A stretch of DNA of 5,645 nt from Firmicutes bacterium UBA6648 (GTDB taxonomy: Bacteria; Bacillota; Clostridia; Peptostreptococcales; Anaerovoracaceae), in contig DKLE01000029.1 of NCBI GenBank assembly GCA_002455605.1, forward strand, positions 1,328 through 6,972, in the 5' to 3' direction. The notes under the pieces are model-generated. The model did not search any database. It worked only from the letters and a program-made list of their open reading frames with translations, and was not told the origin of the DNA. Within the stretch, counting starts at the first letter, position 1. Each line of letters opens with the position of its first letter. A program made the position numbers and the translations under genes. Positions 3,748-5,645 of the stretch are shown piece by piece.

Positions 3748-5184
3748 ATGGAAGATACAATAGCAGCAGTTGCTACCGCTTATGGAGAAGGCGGAATTGG
3801 AATAATTAGAATAAGTGGTGAAGAAGCCTTATCCATATTGAATAAGGTATTTCAGCCTATAAAAAAGCATATAAAAAAAAGCAGTGGTGATAAAGATAGC
3901 TTTAAACCGGATTCTATTGGTATAACTATTGGAGAGCCTATTGTTAATAGACGATTAACATACGGACATATTGTTGATTATCATACAAATGCAGTAATAG
4001 ATGAAGTACTTGCCGTATATATGAAAGCACCATATACCTATACAACGGAAGATGTTGTAGAGATTAACTGCCATGGCAGTATTGTTTCTCTTCGGAAGGT
4101 TCTGGAACTGATTTTGAAAAGTGGAGCCAGAATGGCTGAACCTGGAGAATTTACTAAAAGAGCTTTTTTAAATGGCAGATTGGATTTAACCCAGGCAGAA
4201 GCAGTAATTGATCTGATTAAAGCCAAAAGTGATAAAAGCTTTGATGTTGCTTTGGGACAGCTGGAGGGAACTTTATCAGCAAATATTATTGAAATTAGAA
4301 ATTTATTGATGGATGAACTAGTAAATCTAACGGTGAATATAGATTATCCGGATGAAGATATAGAAGAAATAACCTATGAAAATTTATTAAATAATCTATT
4401 GCAAATAGGCGATATGATTCAAAAATTAATAGACTCAGCAGATACCGGTAGGATTATAAAAGAGGGCTTTAAGATTGCAATAGTGGGTAAACCCAATGTA
4501 GGAAAATCGTCCCTTATGAATGCGTTGCTGAAGGAAGCCAGAGCCATTGTTACGGATATACCGGGTACAACAAGGGATACAATTGTTGAAGATATTACAA
4601 TTAAAGGAATTCCAGTAAAGCTCATTGATACGGCAGGGATTCATGAGACTGATGATACGGTTGAGAAAATAGGAATCGAAAAAAGTAAAGAATCTTTTAA
4701 TGAAGCTGATCTGGTTATATTTATTTTAGACGGCAGCCAGCCTATTACAGAGGAAGATCAACACATTATTGATATAGTAGGTGAACGAAGGATTTTGGTT
4801 CTTTTAAATAAGACGGATCTGGGATTGGTCATGGATGAGATAGCATTAAGGCAAGAAATGCCGGGGGCTTTAATCATAAAGACTGCGGTAAAAGATGGAC
4901 AGGGAATAAAGGATATCGAAAAGGAAATAGAGAATTTAGTATATAACGGAGAAATAAAGCAAAAAGGCAATACTTTTATAACAAATGTACGTCATTCAAA
5001 TCTTCTGATATCCGCCAAAAGTGCCTTAGATGACGCTGTTAATATGATACACCTGGGCGAAGCTCTTGAATTTATTGAAATAGATGTGAAAAGAAGTTTT
5101 GAGTTTCTTGGAGAAGTAATAGGAGAAACAGTAAGTGAAAGCATAATAGATGAAGTATTTTCCAGATTTTGTCTGGGAAAATAG
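3748..5184 (+). CDS. mnmE: tRNA uridine-5-carboxymethylaminomethyl modification GTPase MnmE (TrmE)
   Basis: With MnmG, MnmE adds the (carboxymethyl)aminomethyl group to C5 of wobble uridine 34 in certain tRNAs, using a tetrahydrofolate one-carbon donor and GTP hydrolysis. The 478 residues show the N-terminal folate-binding domain (about 1-120; TIAAVATAYGEGGIGIIRIS at 4-23), a helical domain split around the GTPase, G1 GKPNVGKSS (247-255), G2/switch I TTRDT (274-278), G3 DTAG (294-297), G4 NKTD (354-357) and the invariant C-terminal CLGK (475-478) with the functional cysteine C475. The usual length is about 455-460; the excess appears to be a Lys/Ser-rich insertion around residues 40-68. GGTGATC (3736-3742) lies 5 nt before the ATG. 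It follows a terminator and precedes mnmG by 21 bp, so the two are very likely cotranscribed. Confidence 0.97.
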   Translation: MEDTIAAVATAYGEGGIGIIRISGEEALSILNKVFQPIKKHIKKSSGDKDSFKPDSIGITIGEPIVNRRLTYGHIVDYHTNAVIDEVLAVYMKAPYTYTTEDVVEINCHGSIVSLRKVLELILKSGARMAEPGEFTKRAFLNGRLDLTQAEAVIDLIKAKSDKSFDVALGQLEGTLSANIIEIRNLLMDELVNLTVNIDYPDEDIEEITYENLLNNLLQIGDMIQKLIDSADTGRIIKEGFKIAIVGKPNVGKSSLMNALLKEARAIVTDIPGTTRDTIVEDITIKGIPVKLIDTAGIHETDDTVEKIGIEKSKESFNEADLVIFILDGSQPITEEDQHIIDIVGERRILVLLNKTDLGLVMDEIALRQEMPGALIIKTAVKDGQGIKDIEKEIENLVYNGEIKQKGNTFITNVRHSNLLISAKSALDDAVNMIHLGEALEFIEIDVKRSFEFLGEVIGETVSESIIDEVFSRFCLGK

Positions 5185-5205
5185 AGTAAGTAGGTGATAA
5201 TTAAT

Positions 5206-5645
5206 ATGAATTATTATATGATGGGCGAATATGATGTAATTGTTATAGGGGCCGGACATGCAGGCTGCGAAGCTGCACTGGCTGCTGCAAGAATGGGTAA
5301 GAAAACTTTAGCATTATCCATCAATCTTGAGGCGGTTGCAATGATGGCTTGCAATCCTTCTATAGGAGGTACGGGAAAAGGTCACTTGGTTCGAGAAATC
5401 GATGCCCTGGGTGGAGAAATGGGTCTGAATATTGATAAGACCTTTATTCAAAGTAAAATGCTGAATACAGCAAAAGGGCCTGCAGTGCATTCCCTTAGAG
5501 CTCAGGCTGATAAGCACCGATATCATGAAGAAATGAAAAAAACCATGGAGAAAGAGGAAAACCTTGATTTAAAGCAAGGTGAGGTTGTGGATATTTTTGT
5601 TGAAGATGGAACAGCTTGTGGTGTAATACTCAAAACAGGTTCAGC
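5206..5645 (+). CDS. mnmG: tRNA uridine-5-carboxymethylaminomethyl modification enzyme MnmG (GidA), N-terminal 146 residues
   Basis: MnmG is the FAD-dependent partner of MnmE in wobble-uridine modification. The frame runs from the ATG at 5206 to the window end; 146 residues of a protein usually about 620-640 long are present. Visible are the Rossmann FAD motif VIVIGAGHAG (11-20), the signature ACNPSIGGTGKGHLVREIDA (48-67) with C49, the equivalent of a conserved cysteine implicated in catalysis, and the segment IQSKMLNTAKGPAVHSLRAQ (81-100). AGGTGAT (5192-5198) lies 7 nt before the chosen ATG. ATG codons at residues 5 and 6 are possible alternatives but have no better ribosome site. No promoter or terminator is seen in the 21 bp after mnmE, which supports a shared transcript. 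Confidence 0.97.
   Translation, partial: MNYYMMGEYDVIVIGAGHAGCEAALAAARMGKKTLALSINLEAVAMMACNPSIGGTGKGHLVREIDALGGEMGLNIDKTFIQSKMLNTAKGPAVHSLRAQADKHRYHEEMKKTMEKEENLDLKQGEVVDIFVEDGTACGVILKTGS

Noticed and set aside
4038..4226. Minus-strand open frame within mnmE, and similar ones at 4419-4625, 4435-4644 and 4758-4970
   Set aside because: All are antisense to conserved MnmE motifs and look like shadows of its codon pattern.
5026..5259. Minus-strand open frame over the mnmE-mnmG junction
   Set aside because: It is antisense to the conserved CLGK end of MnmE and to the mnmG start, with no independent support; the same applies to 5314-5526 within mnmG.
1..5645. Search for a novel accessory system (defence, mobile element, CRISPR, toxin-antitoxin)
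   Set aside because: Every coding region belongs to the conserved origin-proximal core set and the intergenic spaces are short or origin-like; there is no room for an unexplained gene cluster.

Overview
The window is the replication-origin neighbourhood of a low-GC Gram-positive chromosome. The gene order is the conserved Firmicutes set, read from the strand on which dnaA points left: dnaA (minus, cut by the left edge), an AT-rich intergenic region with DnaA boxes, then rpmH, rnpA, yidD, yidC, khpB/jag, mnmE and mnmG (plus, the last cut by the right edge). The AT-rich composition, the strong Shine-Dalgarno sites, the short single-domain YidC and the protein sequences point to Clostridia. A Lachnospiraceae-like relative is my impression from L34 and DnaA, but I cannot place genus or species from this window.

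Left part (1-880): the first 293 residues of DnaA, covering domain I, the short linker and most of the AAA+ ATPase core. The end of domain III and the DNA-binding domain IV lie outside. Middle (881-1298): the dnaA/rpmH intergenic region, with two perfect TTATCCACA boxes, one perfect TTATGCACA box on the other strand, weaker boxes, a segment of about 88% A+T next to dnaA, a candidate dnaA promoter that contains a DnaA box, and a perfect-consensus promoter (TTGACA-17-TATAAT) for rpmH. It looks like the dnaA-upstream half of oriC.

Right part (1299-5645): rpmH (ribosomal protein L34) ends directly at an intrinsic terminator or attenuator. Beyond it follow rnpA (RNase P protein), yidD and yidC (membrane protein insertion) and khpB/jag (KH-R3H RNA-binding protein), closely packed with 12-62 bp gaps. 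A second terminator closes this unit. mnmE and mnmG, whose products form the complex that modifies the wobble uridine of certain tRNAs, follow with their own candidate promoter. All genes on both sides run away from the origin, so they are co-directional with replication.

The genes link replication initiation, ribosome and tRNA maturation, and membrane insertion of new proteins. I found no mobile element, CRISPR array, tRNA or rRNA gene, defence system or previously undescribed system. The items worth a second look are regulatory details (a G7 tract inside the rpmH promoter, an attenuator at the rpmH stop codon, inverted repeats in the dnaA leader and at the mnmE promoter) and small protein oddities in DnaA, YidC and MnmE.
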